The translations under genes were made by a program, and so were the position numbers. 37,437 bases of DNA from Rhodovibrionaceae bacterium. Lineage in GTDB: Bacteria; Pseudomonadota; Alphaproteobacteria; Kiloniellales; DSM-21159. The notes beneath the pieces were generated by a model. That model worked only from the letters and a program-made list of their open reading frames with translations, was not told the DNA's origin and did no database searches. The DNA is taken from NCBI GenBank assembly GCA_028282405.1, contig JANQIA010000262.1, positions 1 to 37,437 on the forward strand, given 5' to 3'. Positions 9,623 to 16,424 of the stretch are shown here, in pieces (within the stretch, counting starts at the first letter, position 1; each line of letters starts with the position of its first letter).

Positions 9623-10045
9623 ATGAAAAACGAAGCACACCATGACATCGTCATCGTCGATAGCGACGAACGACATCGCATGCTCATGTGTCGCGGTATC
9701 GAAGCGGCAGGCTATCGGGCAGGAGGCGCCGGTGATGTTCCGTCTGCCTGTGCTCTCATAGCGCTCGACAGGCCCCGACTGGCGGTCATCGATACGAACA
9801 TCTCTGGCAAGGGCGCTGTATGGCTAGCCAGTCGCTTCACGTCGCTGGATCCTCGCCTGCAAATTGTGTTTACCGCTCGATCCCTTGAAGAACTGAAACT
9901 GATCGAACAGTCGTCGCTGCCCTTCCTCAGCCTGCTTCGGAAGCCGCTGGATCATTCAGACGTCCTGCCAATTCTGCAGGCCGTGATCCTCAAGCGCGCC
10001 CCTGACCCGGTGCACGAGACCGTGTTTGACCGGATGTCCGCATAG
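9623..10045 (+). CDS. Single-domain response regulator
   Basis: 140 residues, covering one receiver domain. The ATG at 9623 follows GAGGCAGG and begins just before the first beta strand (DIVIVDSDE); a longer frame from 9491 adds 44 residues that look non-domain. Key residues are intact: Asp13/Asp15 for metal, phospho-acceptor Asp57 in LAVIDTNIS, Thr in VFTAR, and Lys in LLRKPLD. There is no output domain, so it may act as a phosphate sink, as a CheY-like switch, or on the EAL protein encoded 27 bases downstream. The cognate kinase is not in the window. Confidence 0.75.
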   Translation: MKNEAHHDIVIVDSDERHRMLMCRGIEAAGYRAGGAGDVPSACALIALDRPRLAVIDTNISGKGAVWLASRFTSLDPRLQIVFTARSLEELKLIEQSSLPFLSLLRKPLDHSDVLPILQAVILKRAPDPVHETVFDRMSA

Positions 10046-10072
10046 CTTCGGCGCAGGGGAGTTGGTACTGCC

Positions 10073-11296
10073 ATGAACATCACCGCTATCTCCCGCGAAG
10101 GGGAGAACAGAAGTCCCGCAATCCCGGCACCGGCAGCAGAGAACGTTCACACATCCCTCCTCCTCGCCGGATGCAATCGGAACCTCCGCGATCTATGCCG
10201 GTCTTTGGGAGACTCCTTTCGTGTTAAGAATCAGCATCAGCTGACGAAAGACCGCTGCGGCAGCACGACCGATACGGCGCCTTTCGTTATCATGCTGTTG
10301 GACCCGAGGGCTGGTTACGTCGACCCACGGCAACTCGCAGAGGAGCTTTCGGCATGCGACACTCAGGCCCGACTGATGCTTGTCGGCGCGCACAGCGACC
10401 CGCTTGTCGATTTGTACATGGAGCTCTTGGCGTGCCACGACATTCGCGTGGACCATGTGCTGCAGCTACCGGCAACCAAAGAGATGTTGGAAGCGGCGAT
10501 CGCCAAGGTGCAAAACCTGCCCGATCGTCGTCTTTCCCAGCCGGCCACGCTAGACTGGCAGGCTCCGACGGCAGCAACTTTCCTGTTTCAGCCCCAGTTC
10601 TCGGCATGCACGTTGGAGCAGAGCGGAGCGGAAGCGCTGGCGCGCATACACCACCCAAAGCTTGGTCTCATCAATCCGCTGCAGATACCGGAGCTAAAGA
10701 ACGATCAGAAGTATCTCGACGGTCTGTTCTGGGAGGCAATCGATCAGTCGTTGTTGGCCCTACGGAAATGGAGCAATAGCGGATATGCGGGCACCGTATC
10801 GATCAATGTGTCGGCGGCAACGTTGCGGCAGCCCGATCTGACGACATGTTTGAACGAGCGAGTCGAGGCCTACAACCTGCAGCCGAAGCGTGTTGTCTTG
10901 GAGTTGGTTGAATCAAGCCAGATCGACGATGATCCCGTCGTCTTTGATACTCTCGTTCGATTATGCCGAGAGGACTATCTTCTCTCCATGGATGACTTTG
11001 GGCAGGGATACTCGTCGCTTTCGCAGCTTTCCCGAATTCCATTTGGCGAAGTTAAACTCGACTACAGCCTGACAGCCCGGTTGCGGTGGAGCGACCGTGC
11101 CCGAAAACTCATACCAGCCATTATCGACCTAGCCCACCGCTTGGGCATGAACATCGTTGCCGAGGGTATCGAGGAACAGGCGCAGTTGGATTTTGTCAGG
11201 CTTCATCGCTGCAACACTGTACAGGGCTTTCTATTGGACCCCATGCAAGAGTTTGGAAACCCCACCAAACCTAATTATCCCGTGGCTTCTCGGTGA
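10073..11296 (+). CDS. EAL-domain cyclic-di-GMP phosphodiesterase with degenerate N-terminal receiver
   Basis: 407 residues. The first 150 or so look like a worn-down receiver: strand VHTSLLLAG, Asp in VIMLLDPRAG, but no acidic pair and no clear Lys. The C-terminal EAL domain (about 168-400) has the signature Glu187-Ala-Leu (AEALARIHHP), Asn in SINVSA, Glu in LELVES, the DDFGQGYSSL loop, Lys in EVKLDYSL, Glu in VAEGIE, and QGFLL. The catalytic set is therefore complete and the enzyme is probably active, hydrolysing c-di-GMP to pGpG. No GGDEF domain or membrane segment is seen. It lies 27 bases after the single-domain receiver gene and is probably co-transcribed. Such proteins often control biofilm or adhesin export, so a link to the RTX secretion operon at 1-7705 is plausible but unproven. 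Confidence 0.88.
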   Translation: MNITAISREGENRSPAIPAPAAENVHTSLLLAGCNRNLRDLCRSLGDSFRVKNQHQLTKDRCGSTTDTAPFVIMLLDPRAGYVDPRQLAEELSACDTQARLMLVGAHSDPLVDLYMELLACHDIRVDHVLQLPATKEMLEAAIAKVQNLPDRRLSQPATLDWQAPTAATFLFQPQFSACTLEQSGAEALARIHHPKLGLINPLQIPELKNDQKYLDGLFWEAIDQSLLALRKWSNSGYAGTVSINVSAATLRQPDLTTCLNERVEAYNLQPKRVVLELVESSQIDDDPVVFDTLVRLCREDYLLSMDDFGQGYSSLSQLSRIPFGEVKLDYSLTARLRWSDRARKLIPAIIDLAHRLGMNIVAEGIEEQAQLDFVRLHRCNTVQGFLLDPMQEFGNPTKPNYPVASR

Positions 11297-11477
11297 ACAA
11301 GCGCTCTTTCCTCACCAAGGGTGGCAGTGCCTATAACAACTGACAGATTTGGAAACAGTCTCGTCTACTCCCACTCCCTTGTTTCCGAGCCCTCTACGGC
11401 ATTGAAAACGCTGCACTTAAAACTGCGTCAATCTCCACATACCGTCATCCGTACCGTCAAGAGCCTAAGATGTTGAA

Positions 11478-11695
11478 ATCAGAGCCCTGTCTTCACGCCG
11501 TTGTGGGTAGCTTGCGCCAGCGCCGGCATCGAACTTAAGTAGCAGGGCGAGGCCTTCGCGATCGGGGGCGTCGCCGGCCCATTCGCTCAGCGTCCGCACC
11601 GCCGCTTCCGCCTCTGCTTGGCTGGGCCGTCGGCGCCCACCTGGGCTAGTCAGAACCGATTCTGGGGGCCGGCCACTGACCACTGCTGTGTCCAT
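11478..11695 (-). pseudogene. folE: folE (GTP cyclohydrolase I) 5' remnant
   Basis: From ATG at 11695 (AGGAAAGGG upstream) the frame gives a short leader and then RPSQAEAEAAVRTLSEWAGD followed by APDREGL. This matches the N-terminal helix of FolE, which usually reads AEAAVRTLIRWAGDDPxREGL. The similarity stops after REGL, near 11550, where LLDTPKRV would normally follow. The rest of this roughly 200-residue enzyme is absent. A folE paralogue next to a Zur operator and a COG0523 gene is typical of zinc-starvation clusters, where a spare cyclohydrolase is induced when zinc is short. The palindrome at 11740-11785 lies 45 bases upstream. It is judged a dead fragment. Confidence 0.6.
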
Positions 11696-11739
11696 GTCAA
11701 ACCCTTTCCTGCATGCCACGACCAGGGACAATCGGCTCT

Positions 11740-11785
11740 CGTAGTGACTAAATGCAACGTTATAACGTTGCATTTAGTCACTACG
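11740..11785. promoter_or_regulatory. Perfect 46-bp palindrome, probable Zur operator
   Basis: Every base from 11740 to 11785 pairs with its mirror base around centre 11762/11763. The core is AACGTTATAACGTT, an AT-centred inverted repeat of the type bound by Zur/Fur-family dimers. It sits between the divergent folE remnant (minus) and the zur/COG0523 remnants (plus), which is where a bidirectional Zur operator belongs. The arms are longer than one Fur-family dimer needs, so two dimers might bind, or the site could form a cruciform. That the palindrome is intact while the flanking genes are broken suggests recent decay. Confidence 0.7.
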
Positions 11786-11890
11786 CCAGATAAGGATAAG
11801 GCCATGGTGTTTCTATCGATCAAGCTCAGGCCCTGCACCAACCCCAATTCCCGCGGGTAGCATGCGCCGGCTGAACGGGTTGCGCTGGCA

Positions 11891-12309
11891 ATGTCCCTTT
11901 GCGATGCACGCGGAGCGCAGCTTACAAAGCTGCGGCGCAAGTTACTGGAGTTGCTCTGGAGAGCGGTCGCCCGACGGGCGCCTACGAACTGGTCGAAGCG
12001 CTCAAGCTCAGGGACTCCCCACCGGTCGGGTCGCCCACCGTCTACCGGGCGCTTGAGTTTATGATATCCCAGGGTCTCGTCTCGAAGATCGAAAGCCGGA
12101 ACGCCTACGTCCCCTGCGCGCATCCGGAGCGCCGGCACGATTGCCTGTTCTTCATCTGCAGCAACTGCGGGGCGGCGATCGAGTTGGAAGACCAACGGCT
12201 TGAAGGCCTGATCTCCGAGGATGCCGCCCTTATCAGGTTCCGCGCTACGCGGTGCGTGGTCGAGGTGGAGGGCACCTGCGCGCGTTGTATCGCGACCGGC
12301 GCGGCCTGA
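11891..12309 (+). pseudogene. zur: zur (zinc uptake regulator, Fur family), frameshifted
   Basis: The C-terminal two thirds is clear Zur: GRPTGAYELVEAL, PTVYRALEFM (recognition helix), HDCLFFICSNCG and EGTCARC with the structural-zinc Cys pairs. The N-terminal part lies in another frame: from ATG 11891 the sequence reads AQLTKLRRKLLELLWRA, the expected first helices. The two frames join if one G is restored near 11966. Upstream in the N-terminal frame, codons continue (HAPAERVALA) back to a TAG at 11858-11860 and an ATG at 11804 after AAGGATAAGG, so a nonsense change may also be present. As it stands no full-length Zur is made, unless a sequencing error explains the missing base. The stop is directly before the COG0523 remnant. 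Confidence 0.75.
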
Positions 12310-12327
12310 ATGGGCAAGAGGAACCCC

Positions 12328-12501
12328 ATGGAAAGCAAGACTCTCGATGGGTCATCGCAGCATCTGCCGGTTTCGGTGCTGACCGGGTTCTCTGGCAGCG
12401 GCAAGACGGCTGTTCTCAACCATCTGCTCCAACAGCAGCCCGCGCTGAACCGGGTTGTCGTGCTCATCGAGGAGCAGCCTGCAGAAGCTGCAACAGGGTA
12501 A
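12328..12501 (+). pseudogene. COG0523/G3E-family GTPase (zinc chaperone type), 5' remnant
   Basis: From ATG 12328, after AGGAA, 57 residues are encoded, including LPVSVLTGFSGSGKTAVLNH. This is the P-loop and first helix of the CobW/ZigA/COG0523 family (usually GFLGAGKTTLLNH). After RVVVLIEEQP the frame stops at 12499-12501. Switch regions, the CxCC metal motif and the C-terminal domain are all missing from a protein normally of 320-400 residues. With the zur and folE fragments it marks a lost zinc-homeostasis operon. Too short to work as a GTPase. Confidence 0.7.
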
Positions 12502-12503
12502 CT

Positions 12504-12716
12504 ATGGTGCTGTCTTTGAAGACTTACGACGATTGGAAGCACTGCATCACAGTGCTTTGCGGTATCCCACTCACCCCGGCCTACGTCGAACAACGTCTCG
12601 CGGCGCTTCGCGACCCCGCCAACCACGGAACGCAAAAGTTCATCGCGACCTGGGGTGAGGCCCATCTCGCGCGTATAACCGGCTGGTTCGAGCAGGCGGA
12701 GCGTGAACTGCAATGA
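12504..12716 (+). CDS. Small hypothetical protein coupled to polysaccharide deacetylase
   Basis: 70 residues from ATG 12504, starting MVLSLKTYDDWKHCITV and ending GWFEQAEREL. It is acidic to neutral with several Trp, has no signal peptide or membrane segment, and is probably a small helical cytoplasmic protein. It was not assigned to a named family. Its stop overlaps the ATG of the deacetylase gene (12713-12716), so the two are probably translated together and may act together. Unlike the fragments upstream, it looks intact. Confidence 0.6.
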   Translation: MVLSLKTYDDWKHCITVLCGIPLTPAYVEQRLAALRDPANHGTQKFIATWGEAHLARITGWFEQAERELQ

Positions 12717-13618
12717 TCCTCAAAACGCACGGCCGCTACCGCTATAGTCCTATCTCTGGTCGACCGCATTACGAGTGGCCAGGCGGCAAGCGGCTGGCCT
12801 TCTACGTCGCCGTCAATGTGGAGCACTTTCATTTCGGCGAGGGCCTAGGTCATACGCCGTCCTATGCGACACCTCAGCCCGATGTGAGGAATTTTGCCTG
12901 GCGCGATTATGGCCTGCGTGTCGGCATCTGGAGACTCTTCGATCTTTTCGACGAATTGCAAATTCCGGCCTGCCTTCTCGTCAACTCCGCGGTCTATGAC
13001 TATGCGCCACAGATTCTCGAACGCGCTCGGGCACGCGGTGACGAGATCGTCGCGCACGGTCGGACGAACTCCGAACGCCAGGGCGATCTCGACGAAGCAG
13101 CGGAACGCGCGCTGATCGACGAGGCGACCGCAACGATCGCCCAACATGAAGGCCGTATGCCACGGGGTTGGCTGGGTCCGTGGATTTCGGAAACGGGGAT
13201 CACCCCCGACCTGCTTAAGGAGGCAGGCTATTCCTACGTTCTCGATTGGCCGCTGGACGACCAACCGGTCTGGCTCGCGACGCGTGCCGGTCCGCTCTTG
13301 GCGATGCCGTATCCGGTTGAGATCAATGACGCGCCAGCCATGCTCACCCGCCATCATACGGCCGCTGACTTTACCGGCATGATCGTCGACCAGTTCGACG
13401 AAATGCTGCGTCAATCGGCACAACAGCCGCTCGTCTGCGCAATCTCACTCCATACGCCCATCGTCGGACAGCCGTTCCGGCTGGTCCAACTCCGACGGGC
13501 GCTCCAGCATATTCGGACGCACGCCGACAGTGGGCATGCGTGGTTCACGCGGCCGAGCGAGATCGCGGACCACGTCGCCAGTCTGCCGCCCGGCGTCGTA
13601 CCCGGCTCGGAGACATAG
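12713..13618 (+). CDS. Polysaccharide deacetylase family protein (NodB/PuuE-like fold)
   Basis: 301 residues. The first strand reads LAFYVAVNVEHFHFGEG, where an acidic residue and His replace the usual TFDDG, as in the PuuE/allantoinase-like branch. The second motif, EIVAHGRTNSE, supplies His for a metal (family H-x3-S/T). Later GWLGPWISET and a C-terminal CAISLHTPIVGQP His are consistent with the deformed TIM barrel of carbohydrate esterase 4 relatives. There is no signal peptide, so it probably acts in the cytoplasm on a small amide rather than on wall polymer. Its start overlaps the small gene upstream (ATGA). The substrate is unknown. Confidence 0.8.
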   Translation: MILKTHGRYRYSPISGRPHYEWPGGKRLAFYVAVNVEHFHFGEGLGHTPSYATPQPDVRNFAWRDYGLRVGIWRLFDLFDELQIPACLLVNSAVYDYAPQILERARARGDEIVAHGRTNSERQGDLDEAAERALIDEATATIAQHEGRMPRGWLGPWISETGITPDLLKEAGYSYVLDWPLDDQPVWLATRAGPLLAMPYPVEINDAPAMLTRHHTAADFTGMIVDQFDEMLRQSAQQPLVCAISLHTPIVGQPFRLVQLRRALQHIRTHADSGHAWFTRPSEIADHVASLPPGVVPGSET

Positions 13619-13639
13619 ACGTCGAAGTTGGCCGAGAGT

Positions 13640-13825
13640 TCATTCGTCGTGGTCGTGGTCGTCGACATCCTCATAGCCCAGCGCGATGCCATACACCCGG
13701 TCGGTCGCGCCAAGCAGCAGCGCGCCGGCATCGGACGTCGCCAGGCTCGCGTCAAACGCCACCTCCACTCGACGGCCTTCCACCGCTGGGAAACCAAACA
13801 AATGAACGCTACACTCTGTTTGCAT
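13640..13825 (-). mobile_element. IS1380-family transposase remnant with internal deletion
   Basis: The minus-strand frame from ATG 13825 reads HLFGFPAVEGRRVEVAFDA, then LATSDAGALLLGATDR. This resembles the N-terminus of IS1380-type transposases (FDGGxLTSDGG/AGxLLL). It then jumps to VYGIALGYEDVDDHDHDE, which matches the ALGYEDLNDHD stretch that normally lies some tens of residues further on. About 40 codons are therefore deleted inside, and everything after DDHD is missing from an enzyme of about 450 residues. Sequence to about 13910 may be the left end of the element; terminal repeats and target duplication were not found. It sits between the decayed zinc cluster and the catabolic island. 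Confidence 0.6.
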
Positions 13826-13918
13826 CGGGGAACTGCTCTGGCCTGGTTAGGCGGTTGTCAGAACAGAGATTCTCTCAGATTCAGGCCCCCGATGCACATA
13901 GGGTCTGAGATATCCGAG

Positions 13919-15310
13919 CTAGGCGTTCAGTCCGGGCATGTGGCGTTCCGGCCCCTTCCCTAATCCTAGTCGAACCAGGAAATCCCGCTCCATCCATCCG
14001 GTGTCCACCACTCCGGCGCGGAAGTCAGGGTCGCGCAGCAGGGCGCGATAGATCGGCAGGGTGGTGGAAATGCCATCCACTTCGAAGGCCTCCAGAGCAT
14101 CGGCGCTGCGCTCGATCGTGTCCGCGCGATCGCGACCGTGGACGATCAGCTTGCCGACCATGGAATCGTAGTAGGGCGTGACCCGGTAATCGGGATAGGC
14201 GCCACTGTCGCAGCGGATGCCCTTGCCAGCCGGTGGGCGCCACGCGGTCAAGCGACCTGGAGAAGGACGGAAGCCGGCGCGTGGATCTTCCGCGTTCAGC
14301 CGGAACTCTATGGCATGGCCTTGCGGGATGGGCGGTTCCTCGAAGCTGAGGCGCTGGCCATCGGCAACACGTAGCTGCTCGGCGATGAGATCGAGGCCGG
14401 TAATCGCCTCGCTAACCGGATGCTCCACTTGGATCCGAGTGTTCATCTCGATGAAGAAGAAGGTATCTTCGGCCACATCGTAGAGAAATTCCACGGTGCC
14501 GGCATTGCGGTAACCGACATGAGACGCAAGGCGCATGGCGGACTCGCACATCGCCCGCCGCGTCTCTGCGCTGAGCGCAGGCGACGGGGCCTCCTCCACC
14601 AGCTTCTGGTGACGGCGCTGAACGGAGCAGTCGCGTTCCCAGACGTGCGAGACTTGGTCGTGGCTGTCGGCAAAGACCTGCACTTCGATGTGCCGGATAC
14701 GCTGGAAAAAGCGCTCGAGATAGAGCGCGCCATCACCGAAGGCGCTTACGGCTTCCGCCTTGGCCTGTCCGAAGAGGTGGCGAAGGGCCTCGCTATCCTC
14801 GACGACCCGCATGCCGCGCCCGCCACCGCCGGAACGCGCCTTGAGCAGCAGGGGAAAACCAATTTCTTCGGCCGCCGCAGTGGCCGCATCGATAGAAAGA
14901 TAGGCGGCCTCGGAGCCGGGAACGACCGGCACGCCGGCCTGTTCCGCCGTGCGCCGGGCGCGCGCCTTATCGCCCATCAAGTCGATCGCTTCCGCCGGAG
15001 GACCGACAAAGCACAGTCCAGCTTCCCCCACCGCACGGGCGAAGGCCGCATTCTCCGAGAGGAAGCCATAGCCGGGGTGCAGCGAGTCGCAACCGCAGCG
15101 ACGGGCCGTCTCGAGCAGCAAGCCGGGATCGAGATAGCTCTGGCTCGCCGGGGCCGGACCGATTTCGACCGCCATATCGGCCGCCCAGACATGCGCGCTC
15201 GCCGCATCGGCGCTCGAATAGACAGCCACCGTCTCGATGCTGAGCGCGCGGCAAGCACGGGCGATCCTGAGCGCGATCTCTCCCCTGTTAGCGATCAACA
15301 AACGCTTCAT
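13919..15310 (-). CDS. accC: Biotin carboxylase subunit (AccC-like)
   Basis: 463 residues from ATG 15310; an alternative ATG at 15322 adds four. It shows the full biotin carboxylase pattern: KRLLIANRGEIALRI, LHPGYGFLSENAAFA, the Gly-rich ATP-grasp loop KARSGGGGRGMRVV, HIEVQVFAD, catalytic MNTRIQVEHPVSEAITGLDL, and the C-terminal GISTTLPIYRALL. It carboxylates biotin on a carrier protein using ATP and bicarbonate. A second, housekeeping accC usually sits with accB elsewhere. This copy is divergent from a carrier-like gene and an accB-like gene (15444-16324) and near a PYC/OADA-type carboxyltransferase (20178). It may serve a dedicated carboxylase rather than fatty acid synthesis. Confidence 0.93.
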   Translation of the reverse strand: MKRLLIANRGEIALRIARACRALSIETVAVYSSADAASAHVWAADMAVEIGPAPASQSYLDPGLLLETARRCGCDSLHPGYGFLSENAAFARAVGEAGLCFVGPPAEAIDLMGDKARARRTAEQAGVPVVPGSEAAYLSIDAATAAAEEIGFPLLLKARSGGGGRGMRVVEDSEALRHLFGQAKAEAVSAFGDGALYLERFFQRIRHIEVQVFADSHDQVSHVWERDCSVQRRHQKLVEEAPSPALSAETRRAMCESAMRLASHVGYRNAGTVEFLYDVAEDTFFFIEMNTRIQVEHPVSEAITGLDLIAEQLRVADGQRLSFEEPPIPQGHAIEFRLNAEDPRAGFRPSPGRLTAWRPPAGKGIRCDSGAYPDYRVTPYYDSMVGKLIVHGRDRADTIERSADALEAFEVDGISTTLPIYRALLRDPDFRAGVVDTGWMERDFLVRLGLGKGPERHMPGLNA

Positions 15311-15443
15311 ACTCCCCCGCATTTCTCATGACCTTAGTCTCGCTCCAGACGCAATTGCGCCACGATATCAACTCGGCCATACTGTTGTTGAGCACTTGCC
15401 GGCGCCTTCCCTTATATAGAAAAAACCAATTAGGAGCAGGAGT

Positions 15444-15833
15444 TTGGAACAAAATGAAAAACAAGCTCTGCGGACCGTTCTGAAGAGAAAGCCCTTCGCC
15501 GTTCTCACAGTCTTGGATTCTAAAGGCTTGTGTTACCGTTATCAATACGATCCCCTCTCCGCCTATGGCCAAGCGGTGAGAGCGCCTATGGCGGGTTCGC
15601 TCTCGTGGCGGGTGGCTCCCGGCCCGATCCGGAGCGGAGAAGACCTGGCCGAGATCGCACAAGGCGAACGACGCACCACCCTCAAAGCGGCGCATTCGGG
15701 CCGTCTGGGACGGCGGCTTCTGCCGGAGGGCGCATTCGCCGGTCATGGTGCAGCTTTGGCCATCCTTTACGATGCCGACGAGACCCATGGGGAAACGACG
15801 GCTCAGACGGCGCCACCGGGAGAAGCTGGATGA
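15444..15833 (+). CDS. Biotinyl/lipoyl-like carrier protein lacking the attachment lysine
   Basis: 129 residues from TTG 15444, chosen because AGGAG lies at 15432-15436; no in-frame ATG fits. The C-terminal half (about 47-115) aligns by eye with a biotinyl/lipoyl barrel-sandwich domain: APMAGSLSWRVAPGPIRSGE, then KAAHSGRLGRRLLPEGAFAG, then ALAILYD. Where a carrier has AMKM, the sequence is AQGERRTTL, so there is no modifiable Lys. The N-terminal 45 residues are not recognised. The stop overlaps the ATG of the true biotin carrier (15830-15833), so the two are coupled. It might be a structural partner of the carboxylase. The assignment as a degenerate carrier is inference. Confidence 0.6.
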   Translation: MEQNEKQALRTVLKRKPFAVLTVLDSKGLCYRYQYDPLSAYGQAVRAPMAGSLSWRVAPGPIRSGEDLAEIAQGERRTTLKAAHSGRLGRRLLPEGAFAGHGAALAILYDADETHGETTAQTAPPGEAG

Positions 15834-16324
15834 CTCTGACCCATGCCGATGTCGAGGAGATCCTGCGTTTGCTGGACAGCGCAGGTGCGGAGCTTCTTGT
15901 TGAAGAGGGCAGCTTCCGCCTCGAAGTGAGGCGCAGTGGCGAGGGGCTGCAAGCGTCCCGTCCCGGCTTTTCGCAGGTCGTCGACGACCGCCAAGCCAAG
16001 CCGGACGCCTCCTCCCCCGAATCGATATCGACGCGAGCGCCCGCCCCCTCACATGACAGCACTGGCGACATCGAGATCGAAGCGCCAATGACCGGAACCT
16101 TTTTCCGTGCCTCGGCACCTCAGGAGCCGCCATTTATCGAGGAAGGTGACTTTGTCGAGGCAGGGACACCGCTTTGCCTGATCGAGGTGATGAAACTCTT
16201 CACCACGGTCGAAGCCCCACGAGCCGGGACAGTGGTTCGGATATTGGCTAAAAATGCGGCGGTCGTTCAGGCTGGCGAACCGCTGTTCGCCATTCGGCCG
16301 GAAGACACGCCCCGCACCCGGTGA
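15830..16324 (+). CDS. accB: Biotin carboxyl carrier protein (AccB-like)
   Basis: 164 residues from ATG 15830, overlapping the previous stop. The N-terminal helix (LTHADVEEILRLLDSAGAEL) resembles AccB, followed by a Pro/Ser-rich flexible linker (about 50-82). The C-terminal biotinyl domain begins IEAPMTGTFF and carries LIEVMKLFTTVEAP with acceptor Lys122 in EVMK. AccB proteins usually read EAMKMMN; EVMKLF is an accepted variant. It should carry carboxybiotin between the biotin carboxylase (divergent gene) and a carboxyltransferase, probably the PYC/OADA-type protein at 20178. The gene converges on the E1 gene, leaving 100 bases without an obvious terminator. Confidence 0.9.
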   Translation: MTLTHADVEEILRLLDSAGAELLVEEGSFRLEVRRSGEGLQASRPGFSQVVDDRQAKPDASSPESISTRAPAPSHDSTGDIEIEAPMTGTFFRASAPQEPPFIEEGDFVEAGTPLCLIEVMKLFTTVEAPRAGTVVRILAKNAAVVQAGEPLFAIRPEDTPRTR

Positions 16325-16424
16325 CGAGACGGACGCCGGGCGCTTCGGACGGCCGCAGACGAGAGCCAAGTGACGGCGCGCAGCCCTGTCCCCTTTTCCG
16401 CCTTCGCCGACAGGCATCGACGCC

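Noticed and set aside
15284-15299. TGTTAGCG half-operator inside accC
   Set aside because: It follows from the conserved codons for LLIANRG at the start of biotin carboxylase; the second half-site is poor.
15531-15548. TGTTACCGTTATCA, an operator-like string inside the carrier-like gene
   Set aside because: 11 of 14 matches to the LacI site, but it lies about 90 bases inside a coding region and the left centre is wrong; kept only as a note.
16325-16424. Bidirectional terminator between accB and the E1 gene
   Set aside because: No stem-loop with U-tract could be traced in either direction.
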